In this document: positions 9,390 to 17,966 of the stretch, one piece after another
How positions within the stretch are numbered: position 1 is the first letter of the stretch
Layout of the letters: every line of letters begins with the position of its first letter
Assembly (NCBI RefSeq): GCF_013394775.1
Contig: NZ_JABXYT010000001.1
Coordinates: 2,268,501 to 2,332,500 of the forward strand
DNA from: Oribacterium sp. oral taxon 102
GTDB lineage: Bacteria > Bacillota > Clostridia > Lachnospirales > Lachnospiraceae
Length of the DNA: 64,000 bases
Direction of reading: 5' to 3'
Translations under genes and position numbers: made by a program
The notes under the pieces: generated by a model
What the model was told of the DNA's origin: nothing
Seen by the model: the letters and a program-made list of their open reading frames with translations, nothing else
The model's database searches: none

Positions 9390-9432
9390 CCTTTTCTCCT
9401 CTTCTTTCTTCTATACTACTCATCTCTTTCGC

Positions 9433-9473
9433 TGAAATTCTATTTCAAATTCATAGCAATCGTTTCTATTTCA
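9433..9473 (-). promoter_or_regulatory. Putative operator upstream of gudD
   Basis: TGAAATTCTATTTCA at 9433-9447 is a perfect 6-3-6 palindrome. The decamer TTCTATTTCA at its right end recurs at 9464-9473, overlapping the stop codon of the upstream gene. The adjacent ATTTCAAATTCAT resembles a motif upstream of garR. A regulator of the diacid genes may bind here. Confidence 0.4.
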
Positions 9474-10368
9474 GTGAATTGCAAATACCTGTTGGTGACG
9501 CGCTCTGAAGCGTTTCCGCAAGCGCTATAATATGCAGGAGCTCCGGAAACGGGTTCCGGAGAAGCTGCTCCCGGCTCACGCACTGCTTCGCCGAAAACGG
9601 CGCGGACAGGAAGCGATCGCGGATATAGACATCCAGCACGCTGTCCCGGAGACTGAGCCCCAGCTTTCCCGGCGTATAGGCGGAGAGTGCGCTGAGCGCC
9701 GACAGAAAGGCTGCCGGAAGTCTGTCCCCCTCCGTCCCGTCCCTCCCATAGACAGGAAGCCGCTTCGGATAGCCCGGCGGGAGAGAGAGCTCCCGGAAGC
9801 CCTGCTCCCGGAAAAAACGTTCCCGAAGCGCCTCCGGAAACAGTCCCTCCTCTGCCGCACGGAGCGACAGCCCTGTCGCGCCGAAGCCCTCCACTCTGAC
9901 CCAGCAGCCGGTATTGATCTCCGCCGCAATCCCCTCCTCCGCCTTCCGTTCCGCGAAGGAGCAGTCGCTGAGCTGCACATATAGACTTCCCTTCCTGCCG
10001 GAGAAGCCGCGATAGAGAGTCCCCGCCCCTTCGATCGACGGGAGCAGCGAGACCGCTTCGAGCTCTGCCGCGCTGAGCCCCCCATGCATAGCCTCCCCAA
10101 GGTCGGAGAGCTCCCGATACAGCGTCAGATCGAGATTTGCCTCCTCACAGCGCCGGATGTACCGCTTCTGCACTTTTCGGAAGAGGAGGAAGCGGAAGAG
10201 CAGTACCAGTACGAGAGAAAGCAGCATCAGCATATAGCTCCGAAGGAAGCTGAGCACGAGGGACAGTCCCAGTAGTCCGATCATCCCGTACGCCGCATAT
10301 CGCACTCTTCGATATGCGGCCTGCAGCTCCGTCACATAGCTGTCCGCCGTTTTTCTCTCTCCGCCCAC
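9466..10368 (-). CDS. Unrecognised membrane protein in the diacid cluster
   Basis: A 300-residue protein I do not recognise. Residues about 24-62 form two closely spaced membrane segments (YGMIGLLGLSLVLSF and LMLLSLVLVLLFRFLLF), followed by a basic stretch and a soluble, probably cytoplasmic domain of about 230 residues rich in Arg, Leu and Glu. It is reminiscent of the loosely defined DUF3137-type layout, but no catalytic motif stands out. It lies between the solute-binding protein gene and gudD, separated from the former by a strong hairpin, so it is probably expressed at a lower level. Base usage resembles that of its neighbours. Confidence 0.6.
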   Translation of the reverse strand: MGGERKTADSYVTELQAAYRRVRYAAYGMIGLLGLSLVLSFLRSYMLMLLSLVLVLLFRFLLFRKVQKRYIRRCEEANLDLTLYRELSDLGEAMHGGLSAAELEAVSLLPSIEGAGTLYRGFSGRKGSLYVQLSDCSFAERKAEEGIAAEINTGCWVRVEGFGATGLSLRAAEEGLFPEALRERFFREQGFRELSLPPGYPKRLPVYGRDGTEGDRLPAAFLSALSALSAYTPGKLGLSLRDSVLDVYIRDRFLSAPFSAKQCVSREQLLRNPFPELLHIIALAETLQSASPTGICNSLK

Positions 10369-10388
10369 ATTTTCCCCCTTAAATATTA

Positions 10389-10415
10389 CGGGAACGGGCG
10401 CTGCGCCCGCTCCCG
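10389..10415 (-). terminator. Strong hairpin after the solute-binding protein gene
   Basis: CGGGAgCGGGCGC pairs with GCGCCCGtTCCCG across a one-base loop, with one mismatch, followed on the minus strand by an AT-rich but not T-pure stretch. It probably acts as a partial terminator or 3' stabiliser, raising binding-protein mRNA above that of the downstream genes. Confidence 0.6.
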
Positions 10416-10433
10416 ATTTCTGCTCCTCAACGC

Positions 10434-11477
10434 TTATTTCTCTACAGAAGCGGCAACCTCCTCAAAGGTCGCGAGGTACGCCTTGTCATTTGCCTCGGAA
10501 TCCGCCGCAGAAAGATAATACGGCTTGATCTCCATATTCTCGAGATCCTCTACGCACTTCTTGTTTGCAAGCACAGCCTGTACCGTATTCTCGTACCATG
10601 TGATGACAGACGCATCGGTGTCCTTCGGGAAGTAGAAGGAATAGTCCAGATCCGGGAATACGAGGTCGATTCCCTGCTCCTTCAGCGTCGGGATGTCCGG
10701 CATCAGCGCAGACCTCTCCGCCGTCGGAATCCCTACGCAGAGGAACTGTCCGGCATCGATATAATCCTTGGTGTTGACAAATGCGCCCGGCATCATGTCT
10801 ACCTGTCCGGAGAGCATCGCAGTCACCTTGTCCGAATTGGAGCCGACATCCACGAGATCGAGATCGATGTCCGCCACCTTCTCGAACTTCAGAAGCTCAT
10901 AGTAGGTATACGCACCCACCTCGGTGCAGGCCTTCAGCTTGCCCGGGTTCTCCTTCGCCGCCTTGATGAAATCGTCGAGGCTCTTGTACTTCTCCGGGCT
11001 GACATAGAGTCCCTGCGCATCATTCTTCGCGAAGGTCGGTCCGAGAGTAAATGCCGTATAGTCATAGTCCGTGATTCCGGCAACCCTTGCCACATTGACG
11101 AGGTTATGCCCGTAGAGCACGGTCATGCCGTCATTTGCCGCGGAAAGCACCTGATTCGCTGCTACCGAGCCGGATGCGCCATTTGCGTTCACAACGACGA
11201 AATCCACACCGGTCGCCTCCTTGGCATACTGCGCGAAGATTCTCGCGGAGAGATCCGTATCTCCGCCCGCACCTGCCGGGAGCACCAGAGAGACTGCGCC
11301 GCTCGGCTTCCAGTCCGTCACGGCAGTCTCTGCCGGAGCGGAAGCATCATCTGCCGCACTCGTATCCGCTGCACTCGTATCGGCTGCCGTCCCCGCAGGT
11401 GCCGCGCCGGAGCCGCACGCCATCAGTCCCAGCGCCATCGCACCGGCAAGCATTGTTGATAATACTCTCTTTTTCAT
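10434..11477 (-). CDS. tctC: Tripartite tricarboxylate transporter solute-binding lipoprotein (TctC/Bug)
   Basis: A 347-residue extracytoplasmic binding protein. The signal peptide ends in the lipobox LGLMAC with Cys21, then an Ala/Asp/Ser-rich linker, then the Bug/TctC fold with the early motif VLPAGAGGDTDLSARIFA and NANGASGSVAANQV, which line the carboxylate pocket in this family. I placed the start at 11477, right after an AAAGGAGG site; the frame continues upstream without signal. With TctA and TctB it forms a secondary transporter driven by an ion gradient. The cluster suggests glucarate or galactarate as ligand. Confidence 0.92.
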   Translation of the reverse strand: MKKRVLSTMLAGAMALGLMACGSGAAPAGTAADTSAADTSAADDASAPAETAVTDWKPSGAVSLVLPAGAGGDTDLSARIFAQYAKEATGVDFVVVNANGASGSVAANQVLSAANDGMTVLYGHNLVNVARVAGITDYDYTAFTLGPTFAKNDAQGLYVSPEKYKSLDDFIKAAKENPGKLKACTEVGAYTYYELLKFEKVADIDLDLVDVGSNSDKVTAMLSGQVDMMPGAFVNTKDYIDAGQFLCVGIPTAERSALMPDIPTLKEQGIDLVFPDLDYSFYFPKDTDASVITWYENTVQAVLANKKCVEDLENMEIKPYYLSAADSEANDKAYLATFEEVAASVEK

Positions 11478-11654
11478 GATTCCTCCTTTGGGGATCTGCC
11501 CCACCTCTGACGATTTCCGTCGTATATATGCTTCTCCCGCTTTCCCGGGAGGGTCAGCCTGTTTTGTAGATTTTATTTGTTGGAAATACTTCACTTCCGT
11601 GTTCCTTAAGTGCGCCCGCCGGCACGTATTGTTTCCGATTTCATCCCTGCTTCC

Positions 11655-13160
11655 CTAGCCGGCAGCCTCATCCTTCCTCTGTCCGCGCAGCTCTTTCACC
11701 AAAGACCAGAGCAGCACTGCGCATGCCACGAAGAAAAAGAAGTCGAAGATCGGATGCGTGAAGAACGCGCCGAAGCTCTTGTAGCTCATAATGCCGCGCC
11801 GGAGATAGGTCTCCGTCATGGAGCCGACGAGAAAACAGAGCACAAACGGCGTAGTCGGCAGCTTCAGCTTGTGATAGAGGTAGCCGACGATACCGAAGAC
11901 AATGATGGATTGTACGTCGAAGACACGGTTGTTGGTCGCATAGGCTCCGACTGCGCAAAGCACGAGGATCAGCGGCATCAGGATGTGCTTCGGAACCTTC
12001 AGAACCTGCACGAACGCCTTGATACAGGTCCACTCCACGATCAGCATAATCAGATCGCAGACCATACAGGCTGCGAAGATGCCGTAGACCACGTCCGCAT
12101 TCTTGATGAAAAGCAGCGGTCCGGCGGAAAGCCCGTGGATCAGGAAGCCGCCCAGCATCATCGCCGTCACGCCGTCTCCGGGGATGCCCAGCACGAGGAG
12201 CGGGATCAGCGCGCCGCCGATCGTCGCATTGTTCGCCGTCTCTGTCGCGACGATCCCCTCCGGATTTCCGGTTCCGAAGGTCTCCGGATGCTTACTCATA
12301 TTCTTCGCCGTGACATAGGCGAGCATCCCGGAGGTCGAGCCGCCGATCCCCGGCAGAATGCCGATGCTGGTGCCAATCAGTGCGGCACGCAGTGCACCCG
12401 GGAGCCACGAGACAAACTCCTTCATCGTGAAGCCGAAGCCCTTCACCTTGGAAACAGGGATTGTCTGCGCGCCCTTTGCGTTCATTTCCTCCGCGGAGAC
12501 GAGGATATCCGCTACTGCGAAAATACCGATCAGCGTCGTGAGCTGATTAAAGCCTGCCATCAGATCCGGATTCCCGAAGGTGAATCGCGGCGTGCCGTCG
12601 ATCGGTGCCATGCCGATGAAGCAGAAGACCAAGCCGAAGAGACCTGCGAGCAGCCCCTTCACCATGTTGCCGGAAGAGAGGATCGCCACCATCGTCAACG
12701 CAAAGAAGCAGATGCCGAAGTTCTCCACCGGCGTGAACTTCAGCGCGATGTCCGCAAGCCGCGGCGCAAAGAAGGACAGAATGAAAAAGGAGAACAGCGA
12801 GCCGAGGAAGGAAAAGACGATGCCGACACCCAGCGCCTTCATTGCCTCTCCGTTCTTCGCCATCGGATGCCCGTCGAAGCAGGTCGCGATCGAGGAGGCC
12901 GTTCCCGGCATATTCAGCAGGATCGCGGAGATCAAGCCGCCGGAGATGCCGCCGATGTAAACCGCCACCAGCACATTCATGCCGAGGGAGGACTCCATGC
13001 TGAAGGTCAGCGGGAGCATCAGCGCCACCGCCATGGAAGCAGAGAGCCCCGGGATTGAACCGAAGACGATGCCGATCGCCACGCCTGCCACCATCAGAAG
13101 CAGTGAAAGGGGCCGGCATACCGCGGCAAACGCGGAGCCCAGCTGTACAAGTGCATTCAT
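11655..13160 (-). CDS. tctA: Tripartite tricarboxylate transporter large membrane subunit (TctA)
   Basis: A 501-residue protein with about twelve membrane segments, the translocating subunit. The family signatures are visible in each repeat: GIVFGSIPGLSASMAVALMLPLTF near the N-terminus with MNVLVAVYIGGISGG, and GTSIGILPGIGGSTSGMLAY in the middle. It follows TctB by 16 bases and precedes the binding protein gene. A strong ribosome-binding site, GGAGGGC, precedes the ATG. Confidence 0.95.
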   Translation of the reverse strand: MNALVQLGSAFAAVCRPLSLLLMVAGVAIGIVFGSIPGLSASMAVALMLPLTFSMESSLGMNVLVAVYIGGISGGLISAILLNMPGTASSIATCFDGHPMAKNGEAMKALGVGIVFSFLGSLFSFFILSFFAPRLADIALKFTPVENFGICFFALTMVAILSSGNMVKGLLAGLFGLVFCFIGMAPIDGTPRFTFGNPDLMAGFNQLTTLIGIFAVADILVSAEEMNAKGAQTIPVSKVKGFGFTMKEFVSWLPGALRAALIGTSIGILPGIGGSTSGMLAYVTAKNMSKHPETFGTGNPEGIVATETANNATIGGALIPLLVLGIPGDGVTAMMLGGFLIHGLSAGPLLFIKNADVVYGIFAACMVCDLIMLIVEWTCIKAFVQVLKVPKHILMPLILVLCAVGAYATNNRVFDVQSIIVFGIVGYLYHKLKLPTTPFVLCFLVGSMTETYLRRGIMSYKSFGAFFTHPIFDFFFFVACAVLLWSLVKELRGQRKDEAAG

Positions 13161-13176
13161 ATTTCAGCCCTCCCTC

Positions 13177-13671
13177 TTAGATTGCGAAGATGCCCGCCGG
13201 CAATACGATCTTGAAGCCAAAGCGGAACAGCATATAAACCACGAAGGTGAAGATCACGTCGATGATCAGGTAGCGGAGCAGATCCTTCTTCGTCCGGTTC
13301 TGATCCGGTGCAAGAATGAAGATCTGCACGAAGAGATAAACCAGCGTCGTCACGAGGAAGCCGACCGGCTTCAGCAGATTCACATAGAGCAGCGCCGCCG
13401 CGAGGCTCCCCAGCACTCGCTTGTAGTCCGCCTCATCCTTCTCGTCGGATGCCGCCAGCTCCGCAAGCTTCTTTTTCTGCTTGAGGCTCGTCTGTATCAG
13501 CAGAATGACGGCAAGGATCAGGATGATGATCCCGATCAGCGTCGGCATGAAATCCGGGCCGATTTCCATGACCTTCGACTTCGGCAGCGCCCGGGAGGCT
13601 GCGATCAGCGCGATCCCCAGCAGTGCGTAAAAAACACCAATAATAAAATCTCCATACTTTTTCAGGAACAT
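13177..13671 (-). CDS. tctB: Tripartite tricarboxylate transporter small membrane subunit (TctB)
   Basis: A 164-residue protein with four membrane segments and a charged loop (SLKQKKKLAELAASDEKDEA) between the second and third, the usual TctB layout and size. It assists TctA in the membrane. GGGGGG precedes the ATG. Gene order is garD-tctB-tctA-tctC, so uptake and the first catabolic step share a transcript. Confidence 0.88.
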   Translation of the reverse strand: MFLKKYGDFIIGVFYALLGIALIAASRALPKSKVMEIGPDFMPTLIGIIILILAVILLIQTSLKQKKKLAELAASDEKDEADYKRVLGSLAAALLYVNLLKPVGFLVTTLVYLFVQIFILAPDQNRTKKDLLRYLIIDVIFTFVVYMLFRFGFKIVLPAGIFAI

Positions 13672-13791
13672 AGAATCCCCCCTTTATCCGTTCTGTGAAG
13701 CCCGTACCGGAAATACCGGCGTCCTGTACTGTCCTCCCCGCGGACTGCCGCGCTGTCCCGCGCCTTCACAGTACTGCTCTCCCGCGTTACA

Positions 13792-15315
13792 TCAGGTGAT
13801 CGGCGCCGGGTTGAAGATACAGAGGTCATTCGCGAAGCCGTACTGCTCGGTGAAGGGCTTCCGGATGCCGGAGGCGACATCCAGGATGAACTCGAAGAGC
13901 TCCTCCCCCTGCTCGGCGATCGTCTTCTCCCCCACAGCCGCAGGACCTGCATTGAAATCAATGATATCCGGCCACTGTTCCTTCATCTCATTCCGGGAGC
14001 AGAGCTTGATCACCGGCGCCGCTGCCAGCCCGTACGGCGTCCCTCTGCCGGTCATGAAGACCTCCAGCCCCATGCCGGAGGCGAGCTGTGAGGGCCCGCA
14101 GACCAGATCCGAGGCAGGTGTCGCAGCGAAGATTTCGCCATGCTTCGTCGGACGGTCGCCCGGCGAGAGTACCTCCACGATCGGTGAGCTGCCGGACTTC
14201 GCGATGGAACCCATGGACTTTTCGATGATATTGGAGAGTCCGCCCTTCTTATTGCCCGGCGTCGTATTCGCGCCGCGGTCTACCCCGCCCTTCCGGAGAT
14301 AGTCATCATACCACTTCATCTCCTCCACGAGCCGCTTCCCGACCGTTTCATCGATGCAACGCTGCGCGATGAACTGTACACCGTCCCTGACCTCCGTCAC
14401 CTCGGAGAACATCGCGGTGCCGCCGCCCGCCACCAGAAGATCCGCCGCATAGCCTGCCGTCGGGTTCGCCGTGATGCCGGAGAAGGCATCCGAACCGCCG
14501 CACTGCATCCCGACCAGAAGCTCCGAGAGCGGGAGCTCCTCGCGTCTCCGCTCATTCAGGATCCGGAGCTTCCGCTCCGCCATCTCACAGATCGCGTCCA
14601 TCATCGGCTGATAGCCCCTGTGCTCCTGCAGGATAATGACATTCTCCGGCGTATTCCGCTCCGGCCACCATTCGCAGAAGCGCTCCGGCGTGAACTTCTC
14701 GCAGCCCAGAGACAGCAGCATAAACACGCCGCCGAAGTTCGGATGCATCGCAATATTCCGGAGGATCTTCTGCGGAATATAGGCATCCCTTGCGTCGATC
14801 GCCACACCGCAGCCGTAGGGATGATTGATCGCCACCACGTCGTCCACATTCGGATACTTCGGCAGGATCTCACTCTTTATACGGTGGATCGCCACATTGA
14901 GCACGCCTGCCACGCACTGCACGGTCGTATTGATGCCCAAAATGTTCCGGGTTCCGGCATAGCCGCCGTCCGGATTGCGATAGCCCATCCAGCTTCGCCG
15001 CTTCGGCATCGGCAGGTCTGTACGAATATTGACCGCGAATTCCATCCGATCGAGCTCAGGCGCCGCTGCCATCTCCAGATTCTTCTCATTGACCCAGCCG
15101 CCCTGCGGGATATCCCGGTTGGCATAGCCCAGACAAACGCCGTAGCGGATGACCTCTGTACCCTTCGGCATCGGCTCCAGCGCGATCTTGTGTGCCTGCG
15201 GGATATCCTCTGCCGCTAAGATCCCCGGCATCACCTCCGTCCCCTGCGGAATATCATGAATCGCGATCGCGACATTATCCCGCTCCGTGATGCGGATACA
15301 CTTTTTTTCAGCCAA
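13792..15315 (-). CDS. garD: Galactarate dehydratase (UxaA/GarD family)
   Basis: A 507-residue two-part protein: an N-terminal SAF-like domain (about 1-100), then the large dehydratase domain with NHPYGCG, SLGCE and GMQCGGSDAFSGITANP, whose Cys and His residues bind the catalytic metal in UxaA/GarD enzymes. Length and sequence are closer to galactarate dehydratase than to altronate dehydratase, and the glucarate dehydratase neighbours support this. The product is 5-keto-4-deoxyglucarate, the same intermediate as from GudD. The start is a TTG behind GGAGGGACGG. It is the first gene of the transporter operon and diverges from a LysR gene. Confidence 0.87.
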   Translation of the reverse strand: MAEKKCIRITERDNVAIAIHDIPQGTEVMPGILAAEDIPQAHKIALEPMPKGTEVIRYGVCLGYANRDIPQGGWVNEKNLEMAAAPELDRMEFAVNIRTDLPMPKRRSWMGYRNPDGGYAGTRNILGINTTVQCVAGVLNVAIHRIKSEILPKYPNVDDVVAINHPYGCGVAIDARDAYIPQKILRNIAMHPNFGGVFMLLSLGCEKFTPERFCEWWPERNTPENVIILQEHRGYQPMMDAICEMAERKLRILNERRREELPLSELLVGMQCGGSDAFSGITANPTAGYAADLLVAGGGTAMFSEVTEVRDGVQFIAQRCIDETVGKRLVEEMKWYDDYLRKGGVDRGANTTPGNKKGGLSNIIEKSMGSIAKSGSSPIVEVLSPGDRPTKHGEIFAATPASDLVCGPSQLASGMGLEVFMTGRGTPYGLAAAPVIKLCSRNEMKEQWPDIIDFNAGPAAVGEKTIAEQGEELFEFILDVASGIRKPFTEQYGFANDLCIFNPAPIT

Positions 15316-15384
15316 CTCCGTCCCTCCATTCCACTCGTTCCGGTGCCGCTGTCCGGCAGGCAGTCTGTTTTTCTTGTCAAAAAC

Positions 15385-15413
15385 ATTATATTCCGTTATG
15401 ATATATTAGTAAA
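15385..15413 (-). promoter_or_regulatory. Probable garD operon promoter
   Basis: On the minus strand TTTACT (15408-15413) and TATAAT (15385-15390) are separated by 17 bases. The weak -35 fits an activated promoter. An AT palindrome, ATTTAATTAAAT, overlaps and extends upstream of the -35 and is a candidate LysR contact. Confidence 0.6.
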
Positions 15414-15573
15414 TTTAATTAAATTGAAGTATTCATAAGAAAATCAGATGATTCGGAAGTGCGGAGTAAATCGGGAAAGCTTATGTGCCTACGGGCGTGA
15501 TATTACAAAAGCCGTACGGAAGGAACGCTGATACTTAAGGGACGAAATCGGAACGAAATGTAAATGAGGAAGC

Positions 15574-16476
15574 ATGGAAACAAAACAGCTGGAATATATG
15601 ATTAAGATCGCGGACGAGGGCTCGATTACCCGCGCTGCCGCCCGCCTGTTCATCTCTCAGTCTGCACTCTCGCAGCAGCTGCAGAAGCTGGAGGCCGAGC
15701 TCGGCGCGCCGCTTTTCCGCCGGAGCAAGTCCGACTGGACCCCCACGCCGGAGGGACAGGTCTACCTCGAAAATGCCCGCGAGATGCTCCGCATCAAGCA
15801 GAAAACCTACACACTGATCGCGGATATGGCGAACCGGCGCAGCGGCTACCTCTCTGTGGGGATGACGCCGGGGCGAGGCTCGGATATGTTCTCCTATGTC
15901 TATCCCCGCTTCCACGAGCTCTACCCGGAGATGACCGTCGAGCCCCGGGAACTGAGTGTCCGCGCGCAGCAGGCACAGATCCGGCGGGGCGATCTGGACA
16001 TCGGCTTCGTGACGCTCACGGACAACCAGAAGACGATCGACGAATATATCACACTCTTCCGGGAGGAGATCCTGATCGCGCTGCCGGAGAGGTATCCCGT
16101 TAATGAGAAATATCTGCATACGGAAGATCCCTATCCTACGCTCCCGCTCACGGAGCTTCGCTACGAGCCCTTCATCCTGATGTACAAGGAATCCACGATC
16201 CGCCAGACGCTGGATCAGATCTTCCGGGAGGCCGGCTTCTCCCCGACGATCCTCTTCGAGACCTCCAGCAACCAGACCATCCTTTCCATCATCCGGGCGA
16301 AGCTCGCCTGCGGGATGCTGCCCTACCACTACGTCCGGCAGAAGCCGGAGGGCATCCGCTTCTACCGCCTGCCCTTCCGTCCCAGCTGGAATGTCTGCGT
16401 CAGCTATCAGAAGGGCGCTTACCTCAGCAAGGCGGCGAAGGATTTTATCCGCCTCGTAAAGGAGTATTGGACTTGA
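15574..16476 (+). CDS. LysR-family regulator of the sugar-diacid operon
   Basis: A 300-residue LysR regulator with N-terminal helix-turn-helix (SITRAAARLFISQSALSQQLQKLE) and an effector-binding domain from about residue 90. It diverges from garD across 258 bases, the usual geometry for a LysR activator of the adjacent operon. The likely coinducer is glucarate, galactarate or their keto-deoxy product. It is a paralog of the LysR encoded at 2582. After its stop there is no gene before the tRNA-Ser. Confidence 0.88.
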   Translation: METKQLEYMIKIADEGSITRAAARLFISQSALSQQLQKLEAELGAPLFRRSKSDWTPTPEGQVYLENAREMLRIKQKTYTLIADMANRRSGYLSVGMTPGRGSDMFSYVYPRFHELYPEMTVEPRELSVRAQQAQIRRGDLDIGFVTLTDNQKTIDEYITLFREEILIALPERYPVNEKYLHTEDPYPTLPLTELRYEPFILMYKESTIRQTLDQIFREAGFSPTILFETSSNQTILSIIRAKLACGMLPYHYVRQKPEGIRFYRLPFRPSWNVCVSYQKGAYLSKAAKDFIRLVKEYWT

Positions 16477-16628
16477 TTTTCATTCCTTTTTCTGTTATTC
16501 TTTGGAACAGGGCTCCGAACGCAGTACAGCCTGCTTCGGAATCTGCTGCAGGGAAGGCTGCTCAAATGGCAGAAGAGGTTGCACTCGAAGCCATGCAGCT
16601 GTGTTCCAATACTGCATTTATTAAACGC

Positions 16629-16775
16629 GCATGCCGAAAACTTCGGCACCACCAATCACATAAGTCCTGCGCGCTGCTCCGCTTCTTCGAAGCTCCCGCA
16701 TCACTAACAGCTATCCGCACTTTCGCGATGTTTACACATCGCCTCGTGCTCATACCTGACAGGGGACTTATACAG
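16629..16775. repeat. Palindromic intergenic repeat element, copy A
   Basis: It starts with the hairpin TGCCGAAaacTTCGGCA (16632-16648). Its ATAAGTCC at 16660-16667 is inverted as GGACTTAT at 16764-16771, with a further hairpin, GCTTCttcGAAGC, inside. The left 45 bases and the right end GGACTTATACA recur at 61748-61822. The rest of the gap from 16477 holds no gene. Confidence 0.6.
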
Positions 16776-16780
16776 GAAAT

Positions 16781-16869
16781 GGAGACGTATCGAAGCGGTC
16801 ATAACGGGGCGCACTCGAAATGCGTTAGCCTTCACGGGCTCGTGGGTTCGAATCCCACCGTCTCCGCCA
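16781..16869 (+). tRNA. tRNA-Ser (anticodon CGA)
   Basis: An 89-base class II tRNA with the acceptor pair GGAGACG/CGTCTCC, the anticodon loop CTCGAAA (anticodon CGA, reading UCG), a long variable arm, the T loop GGTTCGAATCC and an encoded 3' CCA. It lies alone between a repeat element and a terminator. Confidence 0.95.
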
Positions 16870-16877
16870 GAAGCAAT

Positions 16878-16909
16878 CCCGCGTAGATCAAGGATTTACG
16901 CGGGTTTTT
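16878..16909 (+). terminator. Terminator of tRNA-Ser
   Basis: CCCGCGTA (16878-16885) pairs with TACGCGGG (16897-16904), followed by TTTTT. Confidence 0.9.
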
Positions 16910-16935
16910 ATATGGTGTTGTATCATAAAACTTAA

Positions 16936-17064
16936 CACTTCTCCTTCAAGGATTTTTTTAAAAAACCTGGCATCAACGCAGATACGCTTTACGGATGGAG
17001 TAAGGCGGTCAATGAGGGACGTTTGAAGCTCGGCCCGATACACAATATAGGACCAAGGACAGAA
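16936..17064 (+). pseudogene. Possible relic of an IS3-type transposase OrfA
   Basis: The forward frame reads SFKDFFKKPGINADTLYGW and continues SKAVNEGRLKLG. This resembles the helix-turn-helix part of IS3-family OrfA proteins (GIN-NTLY-W). There is no start codon, a stop lies just upstream, and nothing of OrfB follows. The match rests on about 30 residues and is weak. Between tRNA-Ser and the nuclease gene there is otherwise no gene. Confidence 0.25.
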
Positions 17065-17097
17065 AAGAGCCGGCGCACTATGCCGCGCGCCGGCTCT
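17062..17097 (-). terminator. Terminator overlapping the nuclease stop codon
   Basis: AGAGCCGGCGC and GCGCCGGCTCT form an 11-base-pair stem (17066-17076 with 17087-17097), followed on the minus strand by TTTTCT. The stop codon of the nuclease gene lies in the loop. Confidence 0.88.
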
Positions 17098-17944
17098 CCC
17101 CTGTCGCATAGTCGATCTCGATTCCCGGCTGTACATTGTAGAGATAGACGAAGTAGCAGACCCCCTCTCCCTGATCCTCTACGGACCATGCCTCCATCGT
17201 CACGCCGGATGCCAGCAGATTGTCCCCCTGAAAGAGCGGGCTGACACGGTACAGCACATGATTTCCCGTTGTCCTCACATAGTCCGCGACCTCATTTTCA
17301 AAAGGGATCATCTCCGTGTTCATCGCACGCGTCCCGGTAATCAGATTCTCCGCGTTCGCATTCTCTCCGCTGAGCTGGTAGGCGATCAGATGACAGCGGT
17401 TATAGAGGTAATTCCCCTCCACCAGTCCCTCGTACTTCACATTTTTCCAGCCGCTCGGGCGAATTCCCCCGATCTCCCCCCGGCGCGCTGTCGGCATGAG
17501 ATCGCGTCCGATATTGGCATAGGCGGGTCCGCAGCGCCCGAGCGCATCCAGCTCCGCATATTCCTCGAAGCTGTACCGCGCGCCCTTATCCTCCTCCGGA
17601 AAACGCGGGACATTGTTCTCCAGAATAATGTAAGCGCTGCCGCTGTATTCGGGAAGCGCCGCAGGATCAATCGCCGTCCCTCTGTCCGATGCCGCTTGCT
17701 CCTCTCCGCCGCCCTTCGCCGCTGCATCGCTCTCCGCCTCGGACAGCATAGCGGCAGGCTCCCCTGCATCAGAAGGTGCCGACGAAAAATACGCAGGAGC
17801 AAGTTTATCGGCACTCCACAAAAGAAGGAGCAGCAGGAGGTAAATCGGCAGGGTCTTCGGTGTCAGCCGGAAGCCTCTGCCGCCGTATCCTCTACGCCGC
17901 GCGCCGCCGTAACATTTCCGTCTGTTTTTTGATTTCTCCGTCAT
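17078..17944 (-). CDS. Membrane-anchored DNA/RNA non-specific endonuclease (EndA-like)
   Basis: A 288-residue protein with a basic N-terminus, one membrane segment (about 32-50), a low-complexity linker to about 95, and a beta-beta-alpha metal nuclease domain. The domain holds NRCHLIAYQLSGENANAENL (catalytic His, in place of the DRGH of serine nucleases) followed by ITGTRAMNTEMIPFE, the metal-binding Asn region. EndA and Sda-type secreted nucleases share this arrangement. It is probably attached to the outer face of the membrane and degrades or processes DNA. It follows apbE by 22 bases, so the two are probably co-transcribed. Confidence 0.85.
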   Translation of the reverse strand: MTEKSKNRRKCYGGARRRGYGGRGFRLTPKTLPIYLLLLLLLWSADKLAPAYFSSAPSDAGEPAAMLSEAESDAAAKGGGEEQAASDRGTAIDPAALPEYSGSAYIILENNVPRFPEEDKGARYSFEEYAELDALGRCGPAYANIGRDLMPTARRGEIGGIRPSGWKNVKYEGLVEGNYLYNRCHLIAYQLSGENANAENLITGTRAMNTEMIPFENEVADYVRTTGNHVLYRVSPLFQGDNLLASGVTMEAWSVEDQGEGVCYFVYLYNVQPGIEIDYATGESRRAA

Positions 17945-17966
17945 TCTCTTCTCCGAAGCGCCCCGC

